64,000 nt of DNA from an uncultured Aquimarina sp. (GTDB taxonomy: Bacteria; Bacteroidota; Bacteroidia; Flavobacteriales; Flavobacteriaceae): positions 1 to 64,000 of the forward strand of contig CANMML010000008.1 in NCBI GenBank assembly GCA_947499005.1, in the 5' to 3' direction. The notes under the pieces were generated by a model. The model ran no database searches and was not told the origin of the DNA. It saw only the letters and a list, made by a program, of their open reading frames with translations. A program made the position numbers and the translations under genes. Positions 11,301-17,896 of this stretch are shown here, in pieces. How positions within the stretch are numbered: the first letter of the stretch is position 1; the number at the start of each line of letters is the position of its first letter.

Positions 11301-11370
11301 TGGACAAATCCAAAATACGGATATCAATAGTATTGTGGTTCCTTGTATTGGGAAAGCGGAGCAGTTTTAA
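2347..11370 (+). CDS. Giant secreted protein: nine PKD-like + DUF285/BspA repeat modules and a dockerin-like tail
   Basis: The product has 3007 residues, with a signal peptide at about 1-20 ending in LQAQ. Nine homologous modules follow, starting near residues 22, 252, 566, 804, 1156, 1478, 1768, 2094 and 2436. Each has a PKD-like domain (ITTW..., DWGDG, H-x-Y, GTYTVKI), then several ~26-residue repeats of the type W(N/D)(V/T/I)SN(V)xxMxxMFxxAxxFNQ (DUF285, the bacterial surface protein 26-residue repeat), and a cap containing NYDxTLIGW, a conserved YC about 25 residues before a second Cys, and ITDGG. Residues ~2788-2950 form a beta-rich domain seen in many Bacteroidota exoproteins (MRDDLRS, TSPY, VDWIWVELRD). 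The end carries two EF-hand-like loops, DVDGNGQTQNSDIN and DADMNGQIQNTDIN. No standard T9SS sorting domain ends it. It is likely cell-surface or extracellular; an adhesive role is inference. Confidence 0.85.
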   Translation: MKQFYTLLFFMASLCATLQAQFEFKVRTTTANESFTIPTKAGETYDYSVSYFKSAGQLFTNIRSGTGNITITFDDPGIHDVSIQGALSTTPIGGTPTNESFPAIYFNNSGDKDKMVSIEKWGTNSWLTMENAFYGCSNLVVNATDIPDLSLATSLENMFRDCPSVDFNLGNWDITTITQMNGMFRGGKLSANNYDTTLNGWYSQDPQFNVTFDAGVSTYCTAATAHSELADPIASIYDWNIVDGGQACEEEKFITTWTVTGSDLTIPIYMLGASNNYTVDWGDFTLSKGITGDTTHTYTSAGTYTVKIYGDFSQMYFLDRTGKEKIRTIEQWSTHQWTNMENAFQGCTNLVLNANDTPDLSLVTNMTSMFEGTTQLEDLKNNIGNWNVNNVENLTATFKNSGFNQNINTWNVSNVRFMDSLFEGASDFNQPLNNWNTNSLAFSNAVFKRAIKFNQELSDWNMSSVQEAGQMFLEAEAFDQSLGAWDISSMTSMEQMIRSARISTANYDTTLFGWATLDVGETQIPSDISFHGGVSSYCISAAVRQSLINNYKWAITDGSLICEEEDKFISTWETTGTNEEIQIRTTDGGSRFSIEWGDGTTTAEGGSDRHRYTTPGTYTVKISGALGNLYANNQNVSRKMLSIEQWGAAKFTSFRNAFLGVNKLVINATDTPDLSNVTTMIEAFKNCSVLVDNGGQMKHWDVSNVQDFTETFRGSPLFDENLGNWDLSSATTLLRMLNGAGLSATNYDATLEGWATNPSTPNGLTFNASGVQYCTAEAARTTLDITKTWNLSDGGLGCNDDSTAFITTWRIASDDETITIPTTGSGYDYIVDWGDGSSNTTETGNATHQYTAGAADYQIKIWGDFPRIYFNDTGDKDKIISIDQWGTQQWTSMHKAFQGCTNLVLNADDTPDFSAPTLFNMHQMFQGAINFVDSKDKIGDWNVSNVQNMYATFAQCSEFNEDISSWQVGNVRTFLQMFLGNTKFNQNISGWNTESATVMGTMFAGATTFNQDISGWNTSNVTQMHFMFSSASNFNQDISGWDVSKVQRMDNMFNGATEFNQDLSTWDISSLGTHPTRTETAENMFTGATKFSSENYDKLLSGWSTLNTGETLIPTDVILGANSTTYCLGETARNTLTTSPFNWTITDAGLGCAATDFFVTTWETTSANESITIPTSGNGYNFDIDWGDGSFEYNITTGNPSHTYESTGTYTVKISRDFPRIYFNNTGDLTKIKTIEQWGTISWLNMNEAFSGCTALVLNANDTPDLSSVEDLSSMFKGATNLVDNKDQIETWDVGNISNFSSMFQSASKFNENINSWNIGEQVTGEISMGIMFDSATAFNQPINNWDMSKVTATQSMFSFATSFNQPLDNWNTSNIENMGGMFFGATDFDQNVGNWNLSSVTNMSSMFQQAGLSTGNYDATLIGWAKQDNGETIPSNINISFEGSTYCFGTEARNTLTDNTGLNWNISDDGAACDLADAFITTWNIATDNEAISIPVVGSNLDFSIDWGDGTITSGETQEAYHTYASAGTYTIKMIGDFRHIAFNDNVDRDKIRTIEQWGSQQWTSMENAFKGCGFLVINATDTPDLSNATSLVSMFENGTCIDNGGNIGNWNVSNIVSMNGMFANATMNENINAWNVGSVKTIDYMFSGCEDFNYPLDQWNTDNLESASETFLNTKSFNQSLGSWNISNVSDFTDIFKGTSRFSDENYDATLIGWATLESGESLRNNVSLGAGDLKYCISTSARDILTSPPNNWIITDGGASCAPTDFFITTWQTTAANQSIEIPTLSSQTYDYDVDWGDGTFSFNQTDDVTHEYATVGIYTVKISGVYPHLIFGNSSNGNKEKILTIEQWGTQQWGSMESTFTGCTHLKLNADDIPNLSNVEKTQSMFRRCSNFEDLKDNIGSWNVSNIKEMDAMFHECTIFNENISNWNTSSMIGANLMFSETNAFNQPIGNWNTQNMERSVGMFEDAIAFNQPIGDWDVSNITSCFSMFNGASSFNQNLGNWDISSIPVYVGGSQLEDFFTGSALSQENYDNTLIGWSIIDNVNGETTIPINQILDADATYCLGEAARNKLINDFGWTINDGGLSCITTDFFITTWQTTLDNEVITIPTTGNGYSYSIAWGDGAFDFGKTGNASHTYAIAGTYTVKIIGDFPRIHFDNSASTDYVKSIEQWGTISWTSMEDAFRGCSDLVINATDSPDLSNVTNMSFMFSGCTNIGSPDISGWDTSNITNMRSLFAFSRFNGNISSWNVGKVTSFNSTFRDATQFNQDISGWNIGEFVTGTIDMTEMFRVANQFQQSINAWDVSKVNNMDGMFRSASRYNQPLDNWDVSNVQFMEDVFFGARRFDQNLASWDISSATKLNDFFTGSALSLENYDNTLIGWSTLETGETQIPTNLTLNADATYCLATTARNILTADPYSWNITDGGQSCDFTNAFITTWETMSDNENITIPTTGIGYDYFVDWGDGVVEVDVTGNATHEYATAGTYTVKIIGDFPRIYFNNSGDKDNILTIEQWGINEWFSFEKAFYGCSNLVLNANDIFAYNDVGSLSMKQMFEGATNLEDLKDKIGDWDVSNVGDMSRAFAYCSKFNEDIKDWEVTSVENFNHLFFQATAFNQSIGGWITSNVRRMASVFSGATSFNQPLNTWDTSRVQEMEAMFKDATTFNQDISNWDVADVKSMNEMFSGATAFNQNLASWDISSLGILRFPGDTNKGLENMLVNSGISAANYDATLIGWATLSTEETQIPTNISLDADATYCLGEIARNTLTSLTYNWTINDGGQNCVAKTAINVYLLGAALNPKTGEENLMRDDLRSTAVMPSTSPYADAIRTTESVLTNTSSAADTVVDWIWVELRDQNNGTTVIEGRSALLQRDGDVVDIDGTSPVEFTVDPDAYYVVINHRNHLAIRSKDVVTFNGSTVTIDFSSTPSTIEGGLNAVTQLPNGKYAIYAGDVDGNGQTQNSDINILSGSLGSSGYQAGDADMNGQIQNTDINSIVVPCIGKAEQF

Positions 11371-11371
11371 T

Positions 11372-11424
11372 ATTAGATCGCTACGCTATTAGATATTAGA
11401 AGTTAGACCGCTTCGCTTTTAGAG
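11372..11424. repeat. Heptad-periodic array after the giant gene
   Basis: The spacer reads partly in steps of seven (TATTAGA, TATTAGA, AGTTAGA, with CGCTACGC and CGCTTCGC interruptions), resembling in form, not sequence, the arrays at 20893, 35866 and 55303. Confidence 0.4.
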
Positions 11425-11430
11425 AAAAGC

Positions 11431-11462
11431 CCTCGTAAAAATTTACGAGGTGTTTTATTTTA
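11431..11462 (+). terminator. Rho-independent terminator of the giant gene
   Basis: CCTCGTAAA pairs with TTTACGAGG across a very short loop and is followed by TGTTTTATTTT. It lies 60 bases after the stop codon of the giant gene. Confidence 0.7.
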
Positions 11463-11469
11463 AGGTTAA

Positions 11470-11589
11470 CTAAGGTACACTAAAGCTGATATGAATCTGA
11501 ACGGGCAGGCACAAAATATTGATATTAATCCCTTTATCAGACCCAATGTTGGTAGAGCAAAACAATTAAAACTACATGTAATTATTTGA
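11470..11589 (+). pseudogene. Second decayed copy of the dockerin-like tail
   Basis: A short frame reads ADMNLNGQAQNIDIN, then RPNVGRAKQ, ending at TGA 11587-11589. This is the second calcium loop and the P-x-x-G-x-A-x-Q ending of the giant protein's tail, with many substitutions and no start. With 612-798 it makes three copies of this tail within 11 kb. Confidence 0.7.
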
Positions 11590-11745
11590 TTTTAGGGGTA
11601 CAAATGGGGGTACATCCGTTTACTACTTACTTATTAGTTGATTGAAAAAGGAGTTTTGAAGTACAATGAATTATTTTTGCTAAAAACTTTTATGCCCATA
11701 CTTATTTGTTAACCTTTAAGTAATATACAACAAAGGATTTGAATT

Positions 11746-11753
11746 TACATTTG
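11746..11753 (+). promoter_or_regulatory. Probable promoter -7 element
   Basis: TACATTTG fits TAnnTTTG, leaving a leader of about 125 bases before the ATG at 11886. A -33 element is not evident. Confidence 0.4.
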
Positions 11754-11885
11754 CATGATAACACACTTTATATCAAATAATTAATATTCTTTTTTTCTTA
11801 AAAAAGGACAACAACAACAAAAAAAATAGGGTAAAAGCCAACTTAGTTGTATTACTACTAAACAACCTATATAAAAATCATTAAA

Positions 11886-13013
11886 ATGAAGAAAAAATAC
11901 ACTTTAAAAAGATTATGTCTAGCTACAGTATTAGGATTAAGTACTTGTTTTGCAATGATCGGACAGAACCTCAATTTTACTTTCGAAAATGTCAATAATA
12001 CATTTGATGGGACTGATTGGTGGTACAATGCCGATATTTACATCGCTACCACGGGAGGTTTAGCTGATTTTAGATTAGGCTCTGGACAAATTTATTTTAA
12101 TTATAATACCGCTGCTTTTGGCACCAATGTGTATGATGTAAATAATCAAGCAACTGATAATTTCGACTTTTTACAACCTGTAGGGTCTATTTTAGGATCA
12201 GGGTTTTATAATCCTTTTATAACAAACAACAATACACCTTCTCGTGTTTCTACAGCTTTTCAACAAGCTATAGCTAGAGGAGAAATGACAACAGATCAAG
12301 AAGTAACTAGTACCCCTAAACATATATATAGCATTCGTTTTAGATATATTGATATTACTGAATCTCCAGATGTTGAAATTGAAGATATTGAAACTAATAT
12401 CCCTCAAGTAGCAGATCAATTTTTTACAGCCTGTGGACCTGACACACAATCTTCTGGTCCCATTCCAACATTTGCTAATTGTACCAATTTTCCTGGTAAT
12501 CAATTATTAGGGTCTACTTTCGATTCTACTGCTGCAACTGACACAATGGTTCCTGTTATTTCTTTAATTGGTGCAGATCCTCAAGAAATAAACTTAAATG
12601 ATCCTTATGTTGAATTAGGTGCTACATCTGATGACGGAGGAACAGTGACTATCAACTCTAGCGCTGTAAACACTAATTCTGCTGGGGACTACGACGTTTT
12701 TTACAACTATACAGATATTGCTGGTAATGTGGCAACTGAGCTTGTAAGAACTGTCTCTGTTATTGATCAAACATTAAGTATTGAAGGTCAATTTGACTCT
12801 GAACTTTCTGTTGCTGTGTACCCTAACCCTGTTGTAAATATCTTAAATATCGATGCTGACTTTGATACAGCTGAGTTATATGATATTACGGGAACACTTG
12901 TAGCAACTACAAATTCTAAAGAAATGAATGTTTCTAAAATCGCAGGAGGAGTTTATCTTTTAAAAGTAACTGCTGCAAATGGAGCGAAAATGGTAAAAGT
13001 AATTAAGAAGTAA
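11886..13013 (+). CDS. Secreted T9SS protein with a possible cohesin-like domain and an Ig-like DUF5011 domain
   Basis: The 375 residues start with a signal peptide (about 1-27, positively charged MKKKYTLKR then a hydrophobic stretch, ending near MIGQ). Residues ~28-200 form a beta-rich domain (DWWYNADIYI, GQIYFNYNTAAFG, IYSIRFRY) that resembles the cohesin-like domains of Bacteroidota exoproteins, though this is a weak call. Residues ~218-293 (PVISLIGADP, YVELGATSDDGG, GDYDVFYNYTDIAGN) are a clear DUF5011/Cry22-type Ig-like domain. The last ~75 residues are a type A T9SS sorting domain (VYPNPVVNILNI, ITGTLV, GGVYLLKV, KMVKVIKK). The protein is expected to be exported by T9SS and anchored or released at the surface. 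It lies between two other large surface proteins and has its own promoter and terminator. Confidence 0.75.
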   Translation: MKKKYTLKRLCLATVLGLSTCFAMIGQNLNFTFENVNNTFDGTDWWYNADIYIATTGGLADFRLGSGQIYFNYNTAAFGTNVYDVNNQATDNFDFLQPVGSILGSGFYNPFITNNNTPSRVSTAFQQAIARGEMTTDQEVTSTPKHIYSIRFRYIDITESPDVEIEDIETNIPQVADQFFTACGPDTQSSGPIPTFANCTNFPGNQLLGSTFDSTAATDTMVPVISLIGADPQEINLNDPYVELGATSDDGGTVTINSSAVNTNSAGDYDVFYNYTDIAGNVATELVRTVSVIDQTLSIEGQFDSELSVAVYPNPVVNILNIDADFDTAELYDITGTLVATTNSKEMNVSKIAGGVYLLKVTAANGAKMVKVIKK

Positions 13014-13040
13014 ACTAAAACTTTTAACCAACATAATATT

Positions 13041-13075
13041 AAAAGGGTTTAACTTTATATAAGTTAAGCCCTTTT
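13041..13075 (+). terminator. Rho-independent terminator
   Basis: AAAAGGGTTTAACTT and AAGTTAAGCCCTTTT form a 15-bp stem with one G-U pair and a TATAT loop, 27 bases after the stop of the T9SS gene. Confidence 0.75.
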
Positions 13076-13163
13076 GAAGTATAAAATAATAGCCGTTCAC
13101 TTAAAAAAAGAATACGTTCAATGAAAGTTGATCATTAAGCTATAATTAAAAAGTAAATCGATT

Positions 13164-13171
13164 TATTTTTG
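13164..13171 (+). promoter_or_regulatory. Probable promoter -7 element
   Basis: TATTTTTG matches TAnnTTTG 60 bases upstream of the ATG at 13232; no convincing -33 TTG. Confidence 0.4.
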
Positions 13172-13231
13172 TCATTTAGTTTGCCACATTCACTACAATA
13201 CTTAACCTCCTGAGAATAAAACAATAAAACT

Positions 13232-16200
13232 ATGAAAAAATCACTACTAAAACTTTTTGTTGCTAGTTGCTTTACGACTGGAGTGTTTGCACAATGCCCC
13301 GCTGGTGATGTTACATTAAGTACTCAGACAGAGGTTGACAATTATTCAGCAAACTTTGGATGTACAGAAGTAGACACTCTATACATTGGTTCTCCAGATT
13401 CAGCTACCAATATTAATGACTTATCCGCACTAAGTATTATTGAAGGAGTAAGTAGCTTAAGAATCTATAATACTGATTTAGTATCATTAAATGGACTTGA
13501 TAATTTAATATCGATTACTGAGGACCTAGAGATTAACAGTAATGAGTTACTTCAAAACCTTAGTGGGTTAGAAAATCTACTAAGTGTAGGTGATGATTTT
13601 GAAATTAAAAATAACCCTGCATTAACTACAATTGCTGATTTAACTTCACTTACTCAAATTGTAGATGATCTTGAAATCGAAGAAAATGATGAATTAACTT
13701 CTATTAGTGTTTTATCTAGTATTTCGGGTACCATTGATGATTTAAAAATCGTGGGGCTTCCTAAACTAAATAACCTAGTTGGTTTAGAAGGCTTTAATAC
13801 TATTACTGATGATATTCAATTGATAGATTTGCCTCTAGTACCTAATTTGAATCCACTTTCTAATATTACTTCTGTTACTGATAAGATAGAAATCATTCGT
13901 TTAAATATTACTAGCCTATCTCCTCTTTCAAATATAGAAGGTACTGTAGAAGGAATTGAAATTGAATTCAACCCTGAAATTATCTCATTAGATGGATTGC
14001 AAAATATTGAAGAAATTACGGATGATTTGATTTTAGAAGGTAATGACAAGTTATCCGATATTTCTCAGATTTCATTTATATCTGGAGACATAAATGACCT
14101 AATAATTATTGACAATAATCTATCTTCCTTGTCCGACTTATCTGGAGTAACTGGTACTGATAATCTTTTTATCACCGAAAGTGGCATTACCTCTTTAAAT
14201 GGATTACAAAATATAGTATATGTTTCTGAAGATTTAGTCATAGAGGCTAATCCAGGTATTACCTCCTTAACAGGTTTAGAAGGTTTAGAGTCTGCTAATA
14301 ATTTTGTGATTATCGAGAATAATGGTCTTACTTCTTTTAATGGTTTGAACACACTTGAAGACCCTATACTAGAAGATTTAGTTATTGGAGGAAATCCATT
14401 GTTGACTTCCATTCATGGGTTTGATAATATTAAAAGTGTTTCTGTATTGATTATTGCTGACAATGCTATTGAAAACGTAGATACTTTATCTTCGCTTACC
14501 TCTATAACTTCTTCGACAGATGGAAGCTTTATCGATGAACTTTCACTAGAAAGCACTAATCTGTTTTCACTTAGACAAGTTGGGGTGATTTTACAAATCT
14601 TTGCTGACAATTTAGTAGATGCTTGTGGATTAAATAGCTACATAAGGTTTGGTGATGCATTTACAACACTAGAATTTGATGGAGGGATTACGTGGCCAGA
14701 TGTTCAATCTATTATTGATAATTGCGATTATTGCCCCACTGGTAATTTCGAATTTTCTACTCAACTAGAGCTTGTGAGTTTCGTAGCAGGTCTAGACTGT
14801 ACTGATCTTAGCGCAGCCAATCTTACATTAACCTCTATTGATATTACTTCATTATCACCACTAAGTACTGTAACTGCTCTAGGAAACTTAACTATTAACG
14901 ACACAAGCCTAACCGACTTTACTGGAACAGAAAACGTAGGAAGCATTGTTAATGATTTAAGAATCGAAAACAATGGCGAATTATTACAAATTAATGCATT
15001 AAGCAATTTAATAAGCTTGGGTAAAGAGCTAATTTTCATCAATAATCCAAAATTGAACTCGATCGGCGGATTAGCTAATTTAGCAGGCACTATTTACGAA
15101 TTAAATGTTGAAGATAATGCTGTATTACCTAATCTTAATGGGTTAGAAAAAATTACTACAATCGATAATGACTTGGAAATCATTAACAATGCGATGCTAA
15201 GTACACTAGGAGGTTTAACTGGATTAACTACTGTCAATGACGATGTAGAGATTTATGAAAATAATGCGTTGATAAATTTAAATGGACTCGATGAATTAAC
15301 CACTGTTGGTGATGATCTTGAAATCTATGAAAATCCTGTTTTATCAGATATTACAGCACTTTCAAAAGTAACTGGCGATATTGGCAGTCTTGCCATTTAC
15401 GAGAATAACCTAATGTCCTTAAACGGTTTACAATCTATCACAAGAACTGATGATGTAGAAATAGCCGAAATCTCATTAACAAATCTTTCTGGAATTTCTG
15501 GACTTGTAGAAACTGATGAATTTTCTATGGAATTAACCCCAATTGTTAATTTCACTGGAGTAAATGCTAACTTGCAAATTACAGCTGAAATAAATATTTC
15601 TGATAACCCTGAGCTCACTTCATTAAACGGATTACCACAGCAAACTACTCCTGATGTTGGTTTTTATGATAATCCAAAACTAGCATCCATAAATGCTTTT
15701 GATAATATTACTGAGATGAGATCACTCCAAATTTCTGGTAATGCCATTATTGATCTAGATACCTTTTCTAACTTAGAATTAGTTAGCACTAATATCGAAA
15801 CACCATTCCTGCCCCCTACAATTATTGAAGAAGCCAATTTAGAGACTGTAAACCTTACTTCTCTAGTAACTATTGAAGAAGTATTACGTCTTGAAACGCC
15901 TGCTCTATTAGATGCTTGTGGTTTATTCAATTTTGTTGAAAATGGTAATGGTCTTGATAAATTAGATATTATAGATGGAGGCTTCTCTGGAGCTTTCATT
16001 CCTCAAGATATTATTGATATTTGTGGGCCAACTTTAGATTCGGATGATTTTGATATTACTAATATTCAATTCTTTCCTAACCCTACTAAGGATTACTTGA
16101 CTATTTCTGGTCTAAAACAAGAGATTAAATACAACTTAGTAAGTGTGTCTGGAAACCTATTAGAAACTGCAACTACGAGTAATCTGATTGATCTATCGAA

Positions 16201-16264
16201 ATACAGTAACGGTATTTATTTTATAGAAATTGAAGGAAACGTTATTAAGGTGATTAAAGAATAA
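13232..16264 (+). CDS. Large leucine-rich-repeat surface protein with T9SS sorting domain
   Basis: The product has 1010 residues. A signal peptide (about 1-20, ending GVFAQ) is followed by a Cys-containing cap (CPAGDVTLSTQ). Two related halves follow, about 22-500 and 505-925. Each is built from short repeats of the type L-x-S-L-N-G-L-x-N/L-x-x-I-x-x-D-L-x-I-x-x-N, resembling the receptor L-domain/LRR folds of Bacteroidota exoproteins. Each half ends with a Cys-containing segment (DACGLNSYI; DACGLFNFV). The second half opens with another CPTGN. The C-terminus is a type A T9SS sorting domain (FFPNPTKDYLTI, VSGNLLE, SNGIYFIEI, VIKVIKE). It should be exported and surface-bound; ligand binding is likely but its target is unknown. 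The stop codon overlaps the first bases of a 100-bp dispersed repeat. Confidence 0.8.
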   Translation: MKKSLLKLFVASCFTTGVFAQCPAGDVTLSTQTEVDNYSANFGCTEVDTLYIGSPDSATNINDLSALSIIEGVSSLRIYNTDLVSLNGLDNLISITEDLEINSNELLQNLSGLENLLSVGDDFEIKNNPALTTIADLTSLTQIVDDLEIEENDELTSISVLSSISGTIDDLKIVGLPKLNNLVGLEGFNTITDDIQLIDLPLVPNLNPLSNITSVTDKIEIIRLNITSLSPLSNIEGTVEGIEIEFNPEIISLDGLQNIEEITDDLILEGNDKLSDISQISFISGDINDLIIIDNNLSSLSDLSGVTGTDNLFITESGITSLNGLQNIVYVSEDLVIEANPGITSLTGLEGLESANNFVIIENNGLTSFNGLNTLEDPILEDLVIGGNPLLTSIHGFDNIKSVSVLIIADNAIENVDTLSSLTSITSSTDGSFIDELSLESTNLFSLRQVGVILQIFADNLVDACGLNSYIRFGDAFTTLEFDGGITWPDVQSIIDNCDYCPTGNFEFSTQLELVSFVAGLDCTDLSAANLTLTSIDITSLSPLSTVTALGNLTINDTSLTDFTGTENVGSIVNDLRIENNGELLQINALSNLISLGKELIFINNPKLNSIGGLANLAGTIYELNVEDNAVLPNLNGLEKITTIDNDLEIINNAMLSTLGGLTGLTTVNDDVEIYENNALINLNGLDELTTVGDDLEIYENPVLSDITALSKVTGDIGSLAIYENNLMSLNGLQSITRTDDVEIAEISLTNLSGISGLVETDEFSMELTPIVNFTGVNANLQITAEINISDNPELTSLNGLPQQTTPDVGFYDNPKLASINAFDNITEMRSLQISGNAIIDLDTFSNLELVSTNIETPFLPPTIIEEANLETVNLTSLVTIEEVLRLETPALLDACGLFNFVENGNGLDKLDIIDGGFSGAFIPQDIIDICGPTLDSDDFDITNIQFFPNPTKDYLTISGLKQEIKYNLVSVSGNLLETATTSNLIDLSKYSNGIYFIEIEGNVIKVIKE

Positions 16265-16362
16265 ACTACCTCGGGGCAAGCTCACGGAGGCATTTATATG
16301 AAATAAAATTTTAATTTCAAGGCAAGCCTTGGGGTATTATACCCTTTGGCGGTACCAATAAA
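16262..16362. repeat. Copy A of a ~100-bp REP-like dispersed element
   Basis: The element runs from the stop codon of the LRR gene to CCAATAAA. Its order is a hairpin of the type CTCGGGGCAAG...CGAG, the A/T stretch TTTATATGAAATAAAATTTT, CAAGGCAAGCCTTGGGG, and TATTATACCC, a second hairpin. Near-identical copies are at 18503-18599 and 25514-25612. All three begin at or just after the stop codon of a plus-strand gene. Confidence 0.85.
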
Positions 16363-16410
16363 TCAAGCCTTATAAAAATTAAATAAAGAGGTCTAAAAAG
16401 TCATTAAGCT

Positions 16411-16489
16411 GTCATTCTAAATTTAGTTCAGAATCTCCTCACAGCTATTAATAATTTTGAGGAGACATCGATCTTCATCGACGTGACGC
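16411..16489. repeat. Paired-hairpin intergenic element
   Basis: It starts GTCATTCT and ends ACGTGACG. The left hairpin pairs TTCT with AGAA around AAATTTAGTTC. CTCCTC (16435-16440) is complementary to GAGGAG. The right hairpin has ATCGAT-CTTC-ATCG. The layout is that of 960-1040 with other stem sequences. Confidence 0.6.
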
Positions 16490-16522
16490 AAATAAATTTC
16501 TAGACCTCTTTTTTATCCTCCT

Positions 16523-17740
16523 CTACATCAAAGTTGTTACAACTCTTGTATCCGTTGTTAGTGTTTTATGCACAGGGCATTTATCTGCAATCTGCATAAT
16601 TCTACTGATTTGCTTTTCAGATAAATCGGTGGCTTCAATCTTTATGGATCGGTTGAAAACATCTATTTTCTTTATAGACTCTTCGCAAGTCTCACAATCT
16701 TTCACATACTCTTTCCCATAATCGGTATGCACTTCTACATTATCTATTTTCCACCCCTTTCTACGAGCATACATTTGGATAGTAATCGCAGTACAAGCAG
16801 ACAAGCCCGCAGAAACTAATTCGTAAGGAGTTGGCCCAAAATCATGACCTCCTACACTTTCTGGTTCATCTGCTTTTAAATAATGCTTCCCTAGTTTCAT
16901 TTCGGTAGTATAAACATCTTCATCATGAAGACTTGCTACTACTTGATGTACTGTCTTAATTTCTTCTTCTATTGGCATTGAAATATATCTTGCTGCCCAA
17001 CCAGCAATCACTTGTCCAACATATGCAGCATTTTTCTTATCGATCAGTAAATGTTCGGAACCATCTAATGTCACGAAACTTTTGGGGTGATGAGCCGATA
17101 AATAAATTTCTTCTGCATTTTTAATATTCACAGTAGCATCTTGAGGGGAATGAAAAATCAATAAGGCTTTGCCTCGAAGTTCCTTAGCGGCATTGACACA
17201 AGACATCGATGCTAAGTCATCAATAAACTGCTTCTTGAAAGTAAATGGTCGGTTTGCTAAGGTAACTTTCGCTTCTCCTTCTTGTTTTATAACATCAATA
17301 GCACCACCGAGCTGTTTTTGTACATGTGCTGGATTGCTTGGGGCTCCTATTGTAGTTACCGCCTTTACACTATCAATTTGAGACCCTGCAAAAAGTACAG
17401 CTGCACCTCCTAAAGAATGCCCTGCTAACAAGGAAGGAGCTTTATAATTCTCTTTCAAATATTTAGCTGCCGCACTAATATCTTCTACATTAGTGGTGAA
17501 ATTGGTGTTTGAAAAATCTCCTTCACTTTTATTTAAGCCTGTAAAGTCAAAACGTAATACTCCAAAACCTTCCGATGCTAATGATCTACTAATGTTTCTA
17601 GCTGCACTAAAATCTTTTCCACAAGTAAAACAATGTGCAAAAATGGCATAATTATGAGGAAGTCGATCTGCAGGGAAATCTAACCTACCTTCCAGTAACT
17701 GTCCTTTTCCATTATCAAAAGTGACTTTTTGTGATCTCAT
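16523..17740 (-). CDS. Fusion of alpha/beta hydrolase and OsmC-like peroxiredoxin domain
   Basis: The protein has 405 residues and no signal peptide, so it is cytoplasmic. Residues ~1-255 are an alpha/beta hydrolase, with oxyanion-side motif HCFTCGKD (36-43), nucleophile elbow GHSLGG with Ser109, and an acid and a histidine expected in HSPQDATV and DGSEHLL. Residues ~265-405 are an OsmC/Ohr-like domain (GPTPYELVSAGLSACTAI, and CPVHKTL), with one Cys in each motif as is usual for thiol-dependent peroxidases of this family. This two-domain arrangement is known from many bacteria. The joint substrate is unknown, and detoxification of organic peroxides or acyl compounds is inference. It stands alone, convergent with the LRR gene and divergent from the thioredoxin-like gene. 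Confidence 0.85.
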   Translation of the reverse strand: MRSQKVTFDNGKGQLLEGRLDFPADRLPHNYAIFAHCFTCGKDFSAARNISRSLASEGFGVLRFDFTGLNKSEGDFSNTNFTTNVEDISAAAKYLKENYKAPSLLAGHSLGGAAVLFAGSQIDSVKAVTTIGAPSNPAHVQKQLGGAIDVIKQEGEAKVTLANRPFTFKKQFIDDLASMSCVNAAKELRGKALLIFHSPQDATVNIKNAEEIYLSAHHPKSFVTLDGSEHLLIDKKNAAYVGQVIAGWAARYISMPIEEEIKTVHQVVASLHDEDVYTTEMKLGKHYLKADEPESVGGHDFGPTPYELVSAGLSACTAITIQMYARRKGWKIDNVEVHTDYGKEYVKDCETCEESIKKIDVFNRSIKIEATDLSEKQISRIMQIADKCPVHKTLTTDTRVVTTLM

Positions 17741-17896
17741 AACCTAATGTTTCTAATTGATTAATGACTAAGTCGATATCATATTCTTTAAGTTACAAAA
17801 GTATTCGAAATACCTACGTTTCATTTTTCTTAAAAAATACTGTAATCTATAGCTGTTCTAACAGACTATACAAGTAGGGAAAAACATGAACAAAAT

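Noticed and set aside
13816-15999. Several minus-strand frames of 65-115 codons opposite the LRR protein
   Set aside because: They are shadows of the repetitive plus-strand codons, rich in Ser and Lys, with no homology or leader.
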